A stretch of 64,000 bases of DNA from Streptomyces spongiicola (GCF_003122365.1 NZ_CP029254.1:4861501-4925500); one strand, 5' to 3'; shown: positions 26,606 to 36,740, numbered from the stretch's first letter. Notes: generated by a model not told the origin, from the letters alone. A program made the numbers and translations.

Positions 26606-27133
26606 ATGGGCCTGGTGCAACTGATCGCGGAGGCCGACGGGCGGAGCCTGGCCGCGAGTGGTCTCGCGTGCCTGGACCGGTGCCGGCCCCTGCTCGACGA
26701 GGAACCCGACGTGCTCCGGCCCCTGTGGGCGGGCATCGCCGAGGGTGAGGAGAGCTGGGCGGGCCGGCTGGCCGCGGTGCGGACGGCACTGGAAGCGGCG
26801 CCCGCCGACGAGGCGTCGAGCGAGGACTGGGCCCCGGTGCGGAAGATGATCGCCGCCGCTCCGTCGGAGTGGGCCGCAGGCCCGCTCGGCGAGTGGGCGG
26901 CGGCGTGCTCCGGCCTCGCACTCGAACTGCACCGGGAACTCGACCCGGTGCGCGGCCCCCGCGGCCCGCTCGCCGCCGGCGAGGAGCGCCGGCAGGTCCA
27001 GATCCTCGAACTCCTCGCCGCCAACCCGGACGGTGCCGCGCTCCGCCGCGCCCTGGACCTCTCGACGGAGGGCCGTCGCGTGCTGCGCGCGGCCCTGTCC
27101 CGGCGGGCGAGGGGCGGGGCGGACCCTTCCTGA
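26606..27133 (+). CDS. Hypothetical alpha-helical protein
   Basis: 175 aa from ATG 26606, preceded by GGGGAGG. It is rich in Ala, Glu, Leu and Arg, with no signal peptide or membrane helix. Landmarks are LVQLIAEADGRSL, EDWAPVRKMIAAAPSEWA and QILELLAANPDGAALRRAL, which has a helix-turn-helix feel. I do not recognise a family. Its promoter region carries the GTGACGTTTT element shared with the 6C RNA locus. Confidence 0.7.
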   Translation: MGLVQLIAEADGRSLAASGLACLDRCRPLLDEEPDVLRPLWAGIAEGEESWAGRLAAVRTALEAAPADEASSEDWAPVRKMIAAAPSEWAAGPLGEWAAACSGLALELHRELDPVRGPRGPLAAGEERRQVQILELLAANPDGAALRRALDLSTEGRRVLRAALSRRARGGADPS

Positions 27134-27248
27134 CGGCTCAGCCCCTGACGGCTCTGCCCCTGCCGGCTCAGCCCCTCCTGCCGACTCTGCTCTTCCTGCC
27201 GGCTCAGCCCGGGCGGGTGCGGGGCCGGGGCCGGCCCGGCCGCTCCGG

Positions 27249-28949
27249 CTACCCGGCGGGCGGGGCCGCCCCGTTCCCGGGCACCGTGAGCCCCGGCGGC
27301 CCGCCGCTCGCGATCACCTCGTGCCCGTCGAGGAGATCCCCGTAGCCGTCGCCGTCCGGGTCCGCCACGGTCAGAGCCCCGGCGTCCGCGCCCACCGCGA
27401 GCGCGGGCGCCCCCGCAGTGCTCAGACCGGTCGCCGAACCGTGGTACGTCACGATCCCCCGCCCGGTGGACACCGCCAGGTCGTCGAACCCGTCGCCGTT
27501 CACGTCGCCCGAGGCGAGGGCGGATCCGCCGGCGCCCATCAGGACGGTCGGCGAGGCGGTCCCGCGCCCCCGCCCGGGACCGCTCAGCACGACGAGCGCG
27601 AGGGCCCCCTCCGGTGTGCGGAAGGCGACCGCCAGATCCCCGTCCCCGTCCCCGTCGAAGTCACCGCCGGCGGAGTCCTGTTCCACGGCGCCGTCCGGTA
27701 CGACCGCCGCCGTTTCTGCCCCGGGGGCCGGCGGCCAGGGCGACCCGGAGGGCTCCGGCTCGCCGGCGCCGGACCCGTCGCCCGGTGCCGCGGCGGACCG
27801 GCGGACGGCGGGCAGGTCGGCGTAGAGATGGGCGCCGGGGCACTCGGTCCGGTACGCGTCGCGGTGCCCCGGCAGGCGCGGCAGGACGACGCGCTCCCCT
27901 CGCCGGAACTTGCCGTTGTCCGCGGACGCCGTGAGCGTCGTGGTCCCGTCGACGGCCAGGCCGTAGAGGCCGAGCTTCCAGGCGGCGAGTCTCGCCACGG
28001 CGTCGCGGGCCGCGGGCGTGGTGGCCGCGGTGCTGTAGTCGCCGATCACCGACACACTGCTCGTGTCGACGTTGAAGCCGTATGTGTGGGCCCCCTGGAC
28101 CGGCCGGTCGATGCCGCCGGCCCGGCCCTCGAAGATCCTGCCGCACTTGTCGACCAGGAAGTGGTATCCGATGTCGTTCCACCCCTGGCCCTCCACGTGG
28201 TAGGTGAAGACGGCCCGCACGATCGCGGGCGAGTCGGCGCACTGGTAGGTGTTCGACCCGGCGGTGTGGTGGACGAACACCGCCTTGGTGGTGGAGTTGT
28301 ACGTGGGCGGCCCGCCGACCTTGGACTCGTCCGCGCCCCAGCCGGCCCGCATGGTCATCGGCGGAGCGTCCGCCGGCGCCTCCGCACGGGCGGACGGCGG
28401 TGCCGTGACGCCGTCCTGGGGGTCCACGAGCTCGACGCGCAGCCCGCGGGGCAGCGCCGTCCCCTCCGCCCGCAGCTCCACCCCGTCCGAGGGCCCGGTC
28501 CACAGCGGGAGGCTGCCCGCCCGCAGTCCGGCGGAGGCCGCCCCGGGGCCGGCCTCGGACGTCCGTACGTCCACCTCGAGCGCGTGCCAGGGCGACCACA
28601 GGCCGGTACGGCTGTCCCGGGTGCGGACTTCGGCGGTGCCCGGGAGTTCCGCGTCCGGGTCGTCCCAGGTGATGCCGACCAGGCTGAACGGTTCGGTGGT
28701 GCGCGCCGGGAGTGTCCGCCGTGCCGGGTCGCTGCCGGGGACCGGCACGCTGTGGATCTCTCCGGCACCCGGCGACGGGGACGCGCGCCCGGTCACGGCC
28801 TCGGACCGGAACGGAAAAGGGGGGAGCGGTGAGTGGGGTGAGGAGGGGAACGGGGAGCCGGAAGCCGGGAGGGGCGCGGCGGCCGTGAGGCCGGTGAGAC
28901 AGATGGCGGCGGTGCACACGGCGGTGAAGGCCATGGGGCGGCATCTCAT
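27249..28949 (-). CDS. Secreted N-acetylmuramoyl-L-alanine amidase (PGRP fold) with FG-GAP/VCBS repeats
   Basis: 566 aa. Signal peptide near MAFTAVCTAAICLTGLTAAA. After a beta-rich N-terminal domain comes the PGRP/amidase_2 domain: VFVHHTAGSNTY, GYHFLVDKCGRIFEGRAGG, YGFNVDTSSVSVIGDY and LPGHRDAYRTECPG, with the zinc ligands His, His and Cys. The C-terminus has FG-GAP-type calcium loops (DFDGDGDGD, DVNGDGFDD, DPDGDGYGD). It cleaves the amide between muramic acid and the stem peptide outside the cell. ATG 28949 fits the signal peptide. Divergent from a DinB-like gene. Confidence 0.9.
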   Translation of the reverse strand: MRCRPMAFTAVCTAAICLTGLTAAAPLPASGSPFPSSPHSPLPPFPFRSEAVTGRASPSPGAGEIHSVPVPGSDPARRTLPARTTEPFSLVGITWDDPDAELPGTAEVRTRDSRTGLWSPWHALEVDVRTSEAGPGAASAGLRAGSLPLWTGPSDGVELRAEGTALPRGLRVELVDPQDGVTAPPSARAEAPADAPPMTMRAGWGADESKVGGPPTYNSTTKAVFVHHTAGSNTYQCADSPAIVRAVFTYHVEGQGWNDIGYHFLVDKCGRIFEGRAGGIDRPVQGAHTYGFNVDTSSVSVIGDYSTAATTPAARDAVARLAAWKLGLYGLAVDGTTTLTASADNGKFRRGERVVLPRLPGHRDAYRTECPGAHLYADLPAVRRSAAAPGDGSGAGEPEPSGSPWPPAPGAETAAVVPDGAVEQDSAGGDFDGDGDGDLAVAFRTPEGALALVVLSGPGRGRGTASPTVLMGAGGSALASGDVNGDGFDDLAVSTGRGIVTYHGSATGLSTAGAPALAVGADAGALTVADPDGDGYGDLLDGHEVIASGGPPGLTVPGNGAAPPAG

Positions 28950-29097
28950 GGGGCCGGAGCATAGGGAAGCAGCGGGCATATGGTGTGCAATGACGCTACG
29001 GCCGGGACGGTGACACCGGGAACGAACGGGTGACTGACGGGCTGTCCGAAAACACTCGCCCGAACTGCCGTTCCGTCGGCGTTGGTACCGTCCCGTC

Positions 29098-29775
29098 ATG
29101 GCCGTTGATCAGGCGTCGGACCTTTCGGACGCATCAGAGGAAACGACGAGAACACCCGTTACCGCCGACGACGTGCAGCACGCCGTCCGGCTGGCGCTCA
29201 CCACCCTGCGGGCCGGCCTCGGCGCCGACTGGGACACCAGGGCCGGCCAACTGGATTGGACCTGCTGGGAGACCGTCGAGCATCTCGCCGACGACCTCTT
29301 CGCCTACGCCGCACAGCTCGGGCCCGAGTCCCCTCCGCTGGACGGCGATGTTCCCTTCGACTGGAGGACGCGTCGCACCGGCGGACCGGCGAACATCACC
29401 TTCGCCGACCGGGCCGCCGGGCCCCGGGGGCTGCTCCTGATGCTCGACGCCTGCGGAGGCGTGCTCACGTCGATGGTGCGCACGGCCCCCGCGGAGGCCC
29501 GTGCCTACCACACCTTCGGGACGTCCGATGCCGAGGGCTTCGCCGCCATGGGTGTGGTCGAGACACTCGTCCACACCCATGACGTGGCCCAGGGCCTCGG
29601 CCTCCCCTGGTCCCCGCCGGCCGGCCTGTGCGGCCGTGCCCTCGTCCGTCTCTTCCCCCACGCCCCGGCGGACACGGACCGCTGGCAGACGCTCCTCTGG
29701 GCCACGGGCCGCGGCGAACTGCCGGGCCGGGGGCGCCTGGAGTCCTGGCGGTGGTACTCGGCCGTCGCCCGCTGA
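29098..29775 (+). CDS. DinB/mycothiol-dependent maleylpyruvate isomerase superfamily protein
   Basis: 225 aa. The four-helix DinB fold is indicated by WTCWETVEHLADDLFAYA and ETLVHTHDVAQGLGLPW, which carry the metal-binding histidines. The C-terminal half ends with LLWATGRGELPGR, a usual mycothiol-isomerase N-domain feature. Such proteins use mycothiol as a cofactor or nucleophile acceptor; the substrate is unknown. No partner is in the same operon. Confidence 0.8.
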   Translation: MAVDQASDLSDASEETTRTPVTADDVQHAVRLALTTLRAGLGADWDTRAGQLDWTCWETVEHLADDLFAYAAQLGPESPPLDGDVPFDWRTRRTGGPANITFADRAAGPRGLLLMLDACGGVLTSMVRTAPAEARAYHTFGTSDAEGFAAMGVVETLVHTHDVAQGLGLPWSPPAGLCGRALVRLFPHAPADTDRWQTLLWATGRGELPGRGRLESWRWYSAVAR

Positions 29776-30326
29776 TGTCCGGCCCGCGCCCGACCGCGGA
29801 CGTCGCGCGGATCGCCCCGGTGGTCCACCGTGTGCCGGACCGTGTGCCGGACCGTGTGCCGGGGTCGGGGTCGGGGTCGGGGCCGGGGCCGGGGCCGTCC
29901 CGGATCCGCCCGACCCGCATCCTGCCGGACCCCCGGGAACCGGCCGTCGCGCCCCTGGCCGACCGCGTGCAGGCGGCCGGCGGCAACCGTCAGCGGAGGG
30001 AGGCGACCGTCAGCGGAGGGGGCGGGTGTCCGACGGGGGTGCGCGGTGCCGGCGCGGCGGACGGCCGGAGGTGGGGACCGGCGAGACCGCCGGGGTGTGC
30101 CGAGCCCGCGCTCACACGAGACGACCGGGGCCGCCACCCCCCACAGGAGAGGCCCCGGTCGTCGTCCGCGAGGGCTGCGAAGCGGCCCTGTACTCCTCTC
30201 AGCGCCACGGGTGCGCTTTCTGTCACACCGAGCCTCCACAGCACAATGTTGCAAGTTGTACTAGACGTGGACGCGGCCCCCGTGGAGGACGTAGCGTGGC
30301 GCTGCGCGCTGGGCCGTGCGGCGGTG
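29776..30326. other. 550-bp intergenic region with a tandem repeat and a hairpin
   Basis: No gene is seen. About 29826-29900 holds GACCGTGTGCCG repeats, then GGGTCG/GGGCCG hexamers. About 29985-30020 has a duplicated GCAACCGTCAGCGGAGGGAG element. A 13-bp hairpin lies at 30120-30163. The 80 bp before the sigma-factor gene are less GC-rich (ACAATGTTGCAAGTTGT, a partial palindrome around TTGCAA) and may form its promoter. Confidence 0.6.
30120..30163. terminator. Hairpin ahead of the sigma-factor gene, probable terminator
   Basis: 13-bp perfect stem (GACGACCGGGGCC / GGCCCCGGTCGTC) with an 18-nt loop, 345 bp after the DinB-like gene. Confidence 0.65.
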
Positions 30327-31046
30327 ATGACCAGCCGCGATAACGAACGGGTAGTGGGAGTGCTGGGGGACGACGCGGAGCTGACCGCCGCGGTGCGCGC
30401 GGCGCAGGACGGACACGAGGACGCCTTCCGGGCCGTGTACCGCGCCGTTCACCCGCGGCTGCTCGGGTACATCAGGACGCTGGTCGGCGAGGCGGAGGCC
30501 GAGGACGTGGCGTCCGAGGCCTGGCTCCAGATCGCCCGGGACCTCGACCGGTTCAACGGCGACGCCGACCGCTTCCGCGGCTGGGCGGCACGTATCGCGC
30601 GCAACCGCGCCCTCGACCACATCCGGATGCGCGGCAGGCGCCCGGCGGTCGGCGGGGACGAGACCGAACTGACCGGGAGGGCCGCCGAGTCCGACACCGC
30701 CGGCGAGGCCATGGAGGCCCTGGCGACCGGCCGTGCCATGGCCCTGATCGCCCAGCTCCCCCAGGACCAGGCGGAGGCCGTCGTACTGCGAGTGGTCGTG
30801 GGCCTCGACGCGAAGAGCGCGGCGAAGACCCTGGGCAAGCGGCCCGGCGCGGTGCGCACCGCGGCCCACCGGGGTCTGAAGCGCCTCGCGGAACTCCTGG
30901 GAGTGGAGCAGGAAGGGGCGCATGAGGCCCCGGCGGGGGACGAGACGGGGCTCGGCGCGGTACCCTCCCCGCGCACTGCTCGCCCCGGCGCGGCCCGCTC
31001 CACCGGTGTGACGCATTCGCGTCTGCGGACGCAGAAGGACATGTGA
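30327..31046 (+). CDS. ECF-type RNA polymerase sigma factor
   Basis: About 239 aa. Region 2: DAFRAVYRAVHPRLLGYIR, VASEAWLQIARDLDRF, FRGWAARIARNRALDHIRMR. Region 4: LIAQLPQDQAEAVVLRVVVG and KTLGKRPGAVRTAAHRGLKRL. The start is uncertain: ATG 30327 lacks a Shine-Dalgarno and GTG 30360 is an alternative. The C-terminal tail is low complexity. The stop overlaps by one base the start of a membrane protein that is the likely anti-sigma factor, so they should be stoichiometrically coupled. Confidence 0.88.
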   Translation: MTSRDNERVVGVLGDDAELTAAVRAAQDGHEDAFRAVYRAVHPRLLGYIRTLVGEAEAEDVASEAWLQIARDLDRFNGDADRFRGWAARIARNRALDHIRMRGRRPAVGGDETELTGRAAESDTAGEAMEALATGRAMALIAQLPQDQAEAVVLRVVVGLDAKSAAKTLGKRPGAVRTAAHRGLKRLAELLGVEQEGAHEAPAGDETGLGAVPSPRTARPGAARSTGVTHSRLRTQKDM

Positions 31047-32101
31047 TGGCCGACGAGCGTGACAACTGGCTCGACCAGGAGGCCGCGGAGCGGTTGCTCC
31101 GAGGTGAACCGGTCGAACCCGTCGGCGTCGACGCGCGTCACCAGGCCCTTCTGCTGGCAGGGCTGCTCGACGAGGCGGCCGCGCGCGGCCCGGTGACCGA
31201 GCCGCTGAGAGGTGAGGACGCCGCGCTCGCCGCGTTCCGCAAGGCGCGTGACGGCGGCGCGGCGGAGCTGCTGCCGACGGTGCGGCTGACGCCGGAGGCC
31301 GGCCCCGTCCCCTGGGCCCGTTCGGTGCACTGGGGGCTGGCGGCCTCGCTGGCCGGACTCGCGGTCGGCGGCGTGGCCGTCGCCGCGGGGACCGGGGTGC
31401 TGCCGACCCCGTTCGGAGCCCCTCAGCCGGCGCCCGCCTCCTCCGTCCCGGGTGCCGTCACCCCCGGGCCGGTCACCTCCGAGTCCCCGGCCGACCGGCT
31501 GCGCAGCCCCGACGCGCCGTCCCCCGCGGGCACCTCCTCCTCGCCGAGTGCTCCGGCGGTTCCCGGCGCCACCCGAACCCCGGGCGCGGACAGGTCGGGA
31601 GCCGGTCAGGGCGACGCGTCCGCGGCGCCGCGGGACCGCCGCACGGAGGACACCGGTAGCGGGGACTGGTACGGCAAGACGGTCCAGGCCTGCCGCGACT
31701 ACCGCGACGGCACGCTGGACGAGGAGCGCAAGCACACACTGGAGGCCGCGGCGCAGGGCGTGGACCGGGTGAAGCGGTTCTGCGACCGGATGCTGACCGC
31801 GAACATCGACGGCGACGGCGACCGTGACGGCGACGGCGACCGTGATGCTGACGGCGACGAGGGCGGCGGTCAGAACGGCGGTCAGGGCGGCGGCGACAGC
31901 CAGGACGACGATGACGATGACGACGACGACGATGACGACGACGACGGCGGCGGCTTCGATTCGGGTGGCTTCCCGCGCTCCCCGTTCCTGCCCCCCGCCT
32001 CCGTACGCCCCGCTCCCGCCGGGCGGCCGCTCGTGCCGCCGGCGGATGTGTGGCGCGTCTCCGGGTTCGAGGTTCCGGCAGTGTCCCTCGCTGCCCTCTA
32101 G
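31046..32101 (+). CDS. Membrane protein with poly-Asp tract, putative anti-sigma factor
   Basis: 351 aa. ATG 31046 follows AAGGAC and shares a base with the sigma-factor stop. The cytoplasmic N-terminus (about 95 aa) starts ADERDNWLDQEAAERLLRGEP. One transmembrane helix follows (GLAASLAGLAVGGVAVAAGTG). The outside part has a Pro/Ser/Ala linker, then a conserved-looking helix pair (WYGKTVQACRDYRDGTL, VDRVKRFCDRML). It then carries a GD-rich stretch and 14 consecutive Asp, ending with a hydrophobic tail. No zinc-binding HxxxCxxC is visible, so the anti-sigma role rests on position and topology. Confidence 0.7.
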   Translation: MADERDNWLDQEAAERLLRGEPVEPVGVDARHQALLLAGLLDEAAARGPVTEPLRGEDAALAAFRKARDGGAAELLPTVRLTPEAGPVPWARSVHWGLAASLAGLAVGGVAVAAGTGVLPTPFGAPQPAPASSVPGAVTPGPVTSESPADRLRSPDAPSPAGTSSSPSAPAVPGATRTPGADRSGAGQGDASAAPRDRRTEDTGSGDWYGKTVQACRDYRDGTLDEERKHTLEAAAQGVDRVKRFCDRMLTANIDGDGDRDGDGDRDADGDEGGGQNGGQGGGDSQDDDDDDDDDDDDDDGGGFDSGGFPRSPFLPPASVRPAPAGRPLVPPADVWRVSGFEVPAVSLAAL

Positions 32102-32338
32102 AGTCGCGTCAGGCGACGTTCGCCCCGTCGCGACGCCCGGCACGGCGACTCGCCGCGTCGCCGAACCAACCGGGTAGACCCACTACGAGGTCGATCCGGA
32201 GTCTTGTGATCCACCGCACCGGACGCCGCACCCCGACGGGCGAACCCCGCCTGACGCGGCACTGGTTCCCGGGAGCCCTCCGCGGCCGGCCGCGGTTGGC
32301 CCCACCGACTTGACCTGCGGTTCTCCCCGTCCCGGAAA
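32102..32338. other. Intergenic region upstream of the 6C-type RNA
   Basis: No gene is seen. It ends in the CCGGAAA-GT-TTTCCGG palindrome (32332-32347), which overlaps the first GTTTTCCGGC element ahead of the RNA gene. Confidence 0.5.
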
Positions 32339-32386
32339 GTTTTCCGGCCAGGTGTGACGTTTTTCGGCTGAGTGGCGCAGTAGTAA
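32339..32386 (+). promoter_or_regulatory. Promoter/activator region of the 6C-type RNA
   Basis: Direct repeats GTTTTCCGGC (32339) and GTTTTTCGGC (32359), 20 bp apart, then GGCGCAGTA and a TAGTAA -10-like box at 32381-32386. The arrangement matches 26518-26562 (22 of 29 bases identical from GTGACG onward). Confidence 0.55.
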
Positions 32387-32395
32387 GTGAGCCGA

Positions 32396-32495
32396 CTGGT
32401 CATCGGCGATGCCTGAGCCGGGGTTCCCCCCGTACCCACGGCTCAGAGCACACAGGCGCGGGCGGGACACGTTCCCCCGGTCCCGCCCGCGCCCT
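32396..32495 (+). ncRNA. 6C-type small RNA
   Basis: Two strong stem-loops with C-rich loops follow a promoter-like element. Stem 1 is CTGAGCCG / CGGCTCAG (32413-32446), with loop GGGTTCCCCCCGTACCCA containing six C. Stem 2 is a 13-bp GCGCGGGCGGGAC / GTCCCGCCCGCGC (32456-32492), with loop ACGTTCCCCCG containing five C. This is the architecture of the actinobacterial 6C RNA (two hairpins with runs of C in the loops), reported in Streptomyces and mycobacteria as a developmentally or growth-phase regulated sRNA. Ends are estimated. It lies between the convergent putative anti-sigma and L,D-transpeptidase genes; stem 2 may double as a terminator. Confidence 0.72.
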
Positions 32496-32497
32496 CA

Positions 32498-32560
32498 CTC
32501 CCCACTCCCCACTCCCCACTCCCCACTCCCAATTTCTCACTCCCCACTTCTCACCTCGTC
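32498..32560. repeat. 7-bp tandem repeat downstream of the 6C-type RNA
   Basis: Five copies of ACTCCCC followed by degenerate copies, in the gap before the transpeptidase stop. Confidence 0.85.
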
Positions 32561-32631
32561 CGCCCGGGCCGGCCGCTCCGCCCCGTGCGGCGGCCCCGCC
32601 CCGCCGTGCCCTTCTGCGGGAGCGCGCCGCC

Positions 32632-33543
32632 TCACCAGTGGACGACGACCTTGTCGCCGACCTTCACCTGGCCGAACACCGAAGCGATCTTCTTCCTGTC
32701 CCGGACGTTGACACAGCCGTGCGAGGCGCCGCTGTAGCCGCGGGCGGCGAAGTCCGGTGAGTAGTGCACCGCCTGGCCACCGCTGAAGAACATCGCGTAC
32801 GGCATGGGTGTGTGGTAGAGCGTCGACTCCCAGTCCTCTGCCTTCCAGCCCACGCTGAACGTTCCCTCACGGGTGGGCGTGTTCTCCGAGCCGAAGCGCA
32901 CGTCCATCGCCGCCACCACCGTGCCGTCGATCATCCATGCGAGTGTCCTGCTCTCCTTGCTGATGCAGAGCACGCGCCCCTTCAGGCACCGGGGGTCGGG
33001 TTCGTCGAGTTCCTGGGTCGTGGCGGGCCGCAGTTCGTCGCCGGTCGGCGTGCGGGTCACCGCGAGCAGCCGCCGCCAGGTGGTCCCGTCGACCGACCCG
33101 GTCTCCGCGAGCCCCCGCTTCCGCTGGAAACCGCTGACCGCCTCGGCCGTCATCGAGCCGTAGAACGCGGTCGGACTGCGGTGGAAGTGGCCGATCTGGC
33201 GCAGCCGCGCCTGTAGTTCGCGGACCTGCTCGCTCTCGCTGCCCTCCGTCATCCGCACCTCGGGCTCCGCCGTCCGCAGCTCGGGCTCCGCCGTCCGGGC
33301 GTCCGGCGTCCCGGGGGAGGGGGCGGGGGGCTTGGCGTCGTCGGCCGCGGCGGTCGCAGGGGTGGGGGTGGGGGTGGCGACGGTGGCGACCGGGGCCCGC
33401 GAGGGTTCGCCCGGGACGGCCGGGACGGCCGGGGGCTCGTCGCTCCCCCCACCGGTCCCCCGACCGGTGCACCCGGCGGCCAGGGTCAGGGCCAGGGACG
33501 CGAGGACCAGGAGCGGTCTGCGGAGAACGGACGTACGGTGCAT
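32632..33543 (-). CDS. L,D-transpeptidase (YkuD) with peptidoglycan-binding domain
   Basis: 303 aa. Signal peptide ending LTLAAGC, probably a lipoprotein with a slightly atypical lipobox, then a Thr/Pro/Glu linker. The PG_binding_1 domain follows (VRELQARLRQIGHFHRSP, YGSMTAEAVSGFQRKRG). The YkuD domain has MPYAMFFSGGQAVHYSPDF and the catalytic SHGCVNVR. The enzyme makes 3-3 cross-links between meso- or LL-DAP residues. ATG 33543 has a G-rich Shine-Dalgarno. It is convergent with the sigma/anti-sigma pair across the 6C RNA. Confidence 0.92.
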   Translation of the reverse strand: MHRTSVLRRPLLVLASLALTLAAGCTGRGTGGGSDEPPAVPAVPGEPSRAPVATVATPTPTPATAAADDAKPPAPSPGTPDARTAEPELRTAEPEVRMTEGSESEQVRELQARLRQIGHFHRSPTAFYGSMTAEAVSGFQRKRGLAETGSVDGTTWRRLLAVTRTPTGDELRPATTQELDEPDPRCLKGRVLCISKESRTLAWMIDGTVVAAMDVRFGSENTPTREGTFSVGWKAEDWESTLYHTPMPYAMFFSGGQAVHYSPDFAARGYSGASHGCVNVRDRKKIASVFGQVKVGDKVVVHW

Positions 33544-33726
33544 AGGTGTGCCCCCCCAAGGATCGTGTGTGAACGGGGATGCTTCGCAGCCCCGCCTGGT
33601 TGCGGCCGAAGGAGCATGCTGTGAGCAAGGTCTCAGTCGAGGGCACGCCGTTGCTCGCGGACCCGCCGGTGCGGGCCGCCGCGAGGGTTGCGTACCAGCG
33701 AGTATTCGTACCGGGAGGCACACCGC

Positions 33727-35307
<1,581 letters not shown>

Positions 35308-35389
35308 TCACCTTTCCGCGTTCTGATCGGCTTTCCACCATCCGGAACGCAGAGGTGGGGAGTCGTACCCGTGTGCGACACTCCGCCTC

Positions 35390-36049
35390 ATGCTGGGTGT
35401 CACCGATCTGCCGACGTATCTCGCGGGACTTGTCCTGATCATCCTCCTCCCGGGGCCGAACTCGCTCTATGTGCTCTCGGTCGCCGCCCGCCGGGGTGTG
35501 CGCACGGCATACCAGGCCGCCGCGGGTGTGTGGTGCGGCGACACCGTGCTGATGGTGCTGTCGGCGGCGGGCGTCGCCTCGCTGCTCCAGGCCAACGCCG
35601 TGCTGTTCTCGGCGGTGAAGTTCGCGGGCGCGGGCTATCTGACCTGGCTCGCCATCGGCATGCTGCGCGCCGCCTGGTCGATGTGGCGCTCGCGCCGGGA
35701 GCTGGCGGAACCCCTGGACGGGCAGGCGGCGGACGCGTCCGCGGCGGGTGAGCGGCCGTTCCGCAGGGCCCTGGTGATCAGCCTGGTCAACCCGAAGGCC
35801 ATCCTCTTCTTCATCGCCTTCTTCGTGCAGTTCGTGGACCCCGGCTACGCCTATCCGGCGGTGTCCTTCGCCGTGCTCGGCGCTCTCGCCCAGCTGGCGA
35901 GCTTCCTCTACCTCACCCTGCTGATCTTCACCGGCACCCATCTGGCCGCCGCCTTCCGCCGCCGCCGGAGGCTGTCGGCCGGTGCGACGTCGGCGGCGGG
36001 CGCGCTGTTCCTCGGCTTCGCCGTGAAGCTCTCGCTCAGCAGCGCCTGA
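35390..36049 (+). CDS. LysE/RhtB-family amino-acid exporter
   Basis: 219 aa with the family's N-terminal helix YLAGLVLIILLPGPNSLYVLS (PGP motif), GVWCGDTVLMVLSAAG, AGYLTWLAIGMLRAA, FRRALVISLVNPKAILFFIAFFVQF and two further helices. The sequence is LeuE-like. The ATG lies only about 80 bp after the mutase gene; the mRNA may be short-leadered. The substrate is probably an amino acid; specificity is unknown. Confidence 0.88.
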   Translation: MLGVTDLPTYLAGLVLIILLPGPNSLYVLSVAARRGVRTAYQAAAGVWCGDTVLMVLSAAGVASLLQANAVLFSAVKFAGAGYLTWLAIGMLRAAWSMWRSRRELAEPLDGQAADASAAGERPFRRALVISLVNPKAILFFIAFFVQFVDPGYAYPAVSFAVLGALAQLASFLYLTLLIFTGTHLAAAFRRRRRLSAGATSAAGALFLGFAVKLSLSSA

Positions 36050-36075
36050 CCCGGCGGACGGACGCGCCCGCCGGG
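36050..36075 (+). terminator. Hairpin just after the lysE-like gene
   Basis: CCCGGCGG / CCGCCGGG stem (8 bp) with a 10-nt loop begins at the base after the stop codon. Confidence 0.55.
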
Positions 36076-36079
36076 GGTG

Positions 36080-36205
36080 GTCCGCTGCCTGCGGGCGAGT
36101 CCGCCCGCCGTGAGGCGAAGGCGGTTGCCGTGAGGCGAGTCCGCCCGCCGTGAGGTGAAGGCGGCTGCCGCGCAGGCAAAGCGGCTGCCGTGAGGCGAAG
36201 GCCGC
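36080..36205. repeat. GTGAGGCGAAGGCGG-type tandem repeat
   Basis: About six imperfect units of roughly 18-20 bp (GCGGTTGCCGTGAGGCGA and variants) fill the gap between lysE-like and HATPase genes. No gene is seen. Confidence 0.75.
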
Positions 36206-36308
36206 CGACGTCCACCCGTTGGGTATCCAGCCGTGCCGTCGGCCAGGCCACCCGCTCGGCGTCCAACCCGCGCCGCCGTCCACCTGTCGGGCGCCCTCCC
36301 CTCGGCCT

Positions 36309-36740
36309 TCAACGGACCGTCGACGCCTCGTGAGCCGAACCGGGCGGTCGCATACCCGCAGCGCCCTCTCCGGGCAGTTCGCACCAGACGGTCTTGGTAC
36401 CGGGCCCCTCGTCCACGCCCCAGCGCACGGCCACGGCATCGAGCAGGGCGAGGCCGCGGCCGGTCTCGTCGTCGGCGGCAGCGGCCCGGCATCGGACGGG
36501 CGAGGCGCGCGGGGCCGGGTGGTTGACCTCCAGCCGCGTACGACCGCCCACGGCGGCGCGGGTTACGCGGATCGTGACCGGCACCCCGTCCCCGAGATGC
36601 CGGATGACGTTCGTGAGCAGCTCGCTCACACACAGCTGGAGGTCGGCGCAGGGCACGCCGCCGAGGTACTCGCGCACGGTGCGGCGCACGCCGGGTACGG
36701 CCTCCGGCGTCGCGAGGAGATCCAGAGTCAGCCGTCGCAT
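36309..36740 (-). CDS. RsbW/SpoIIAB-like ATP-binding protein
   Basis: 143 aa HATPase_c domain protein: VREYLGGVPCADLQLCVSELLTNVIRHLGDG (N box ELLTNVIRH), ETGRGLALLDAVAVRWGV (G box) and TKTVWCEL. It has anti-sigma-kinase-like size and is typical of the Streptomyces 'ATP-binding' genes adjoining whiJ-type clusters. ATG 36740 follows AAGGGGGCTG. The start lies inside the end of the upstream small gene (13-bp overlap). No sigma factor partner is adjacent; it may act on a remote regulator. Confidence 0.85.
   Translation of the reverse strand: MRRLTLDLLATPEAVPGVRRTVREYLGGVPCADLQLCVSELLTNVIRHLGDGVPVTIRVTRAAVGGRTRLEVNHPAPRASPVRCRAAAADDETGRGLALLDAVAVRWGVDEGPGTKTVWCELPGEGAAGMRPPGSAHEASTVR

Noticed and set aside
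32396..32495. ydaO-type c-di-AMP riboswitch
   Set aside because: The region has two simple hairpins with C-rich loops and is not followed by a plus-strand cell-wall gene. The nearby transpeptidase is on the other strand. A 6C-type RNA fits better.
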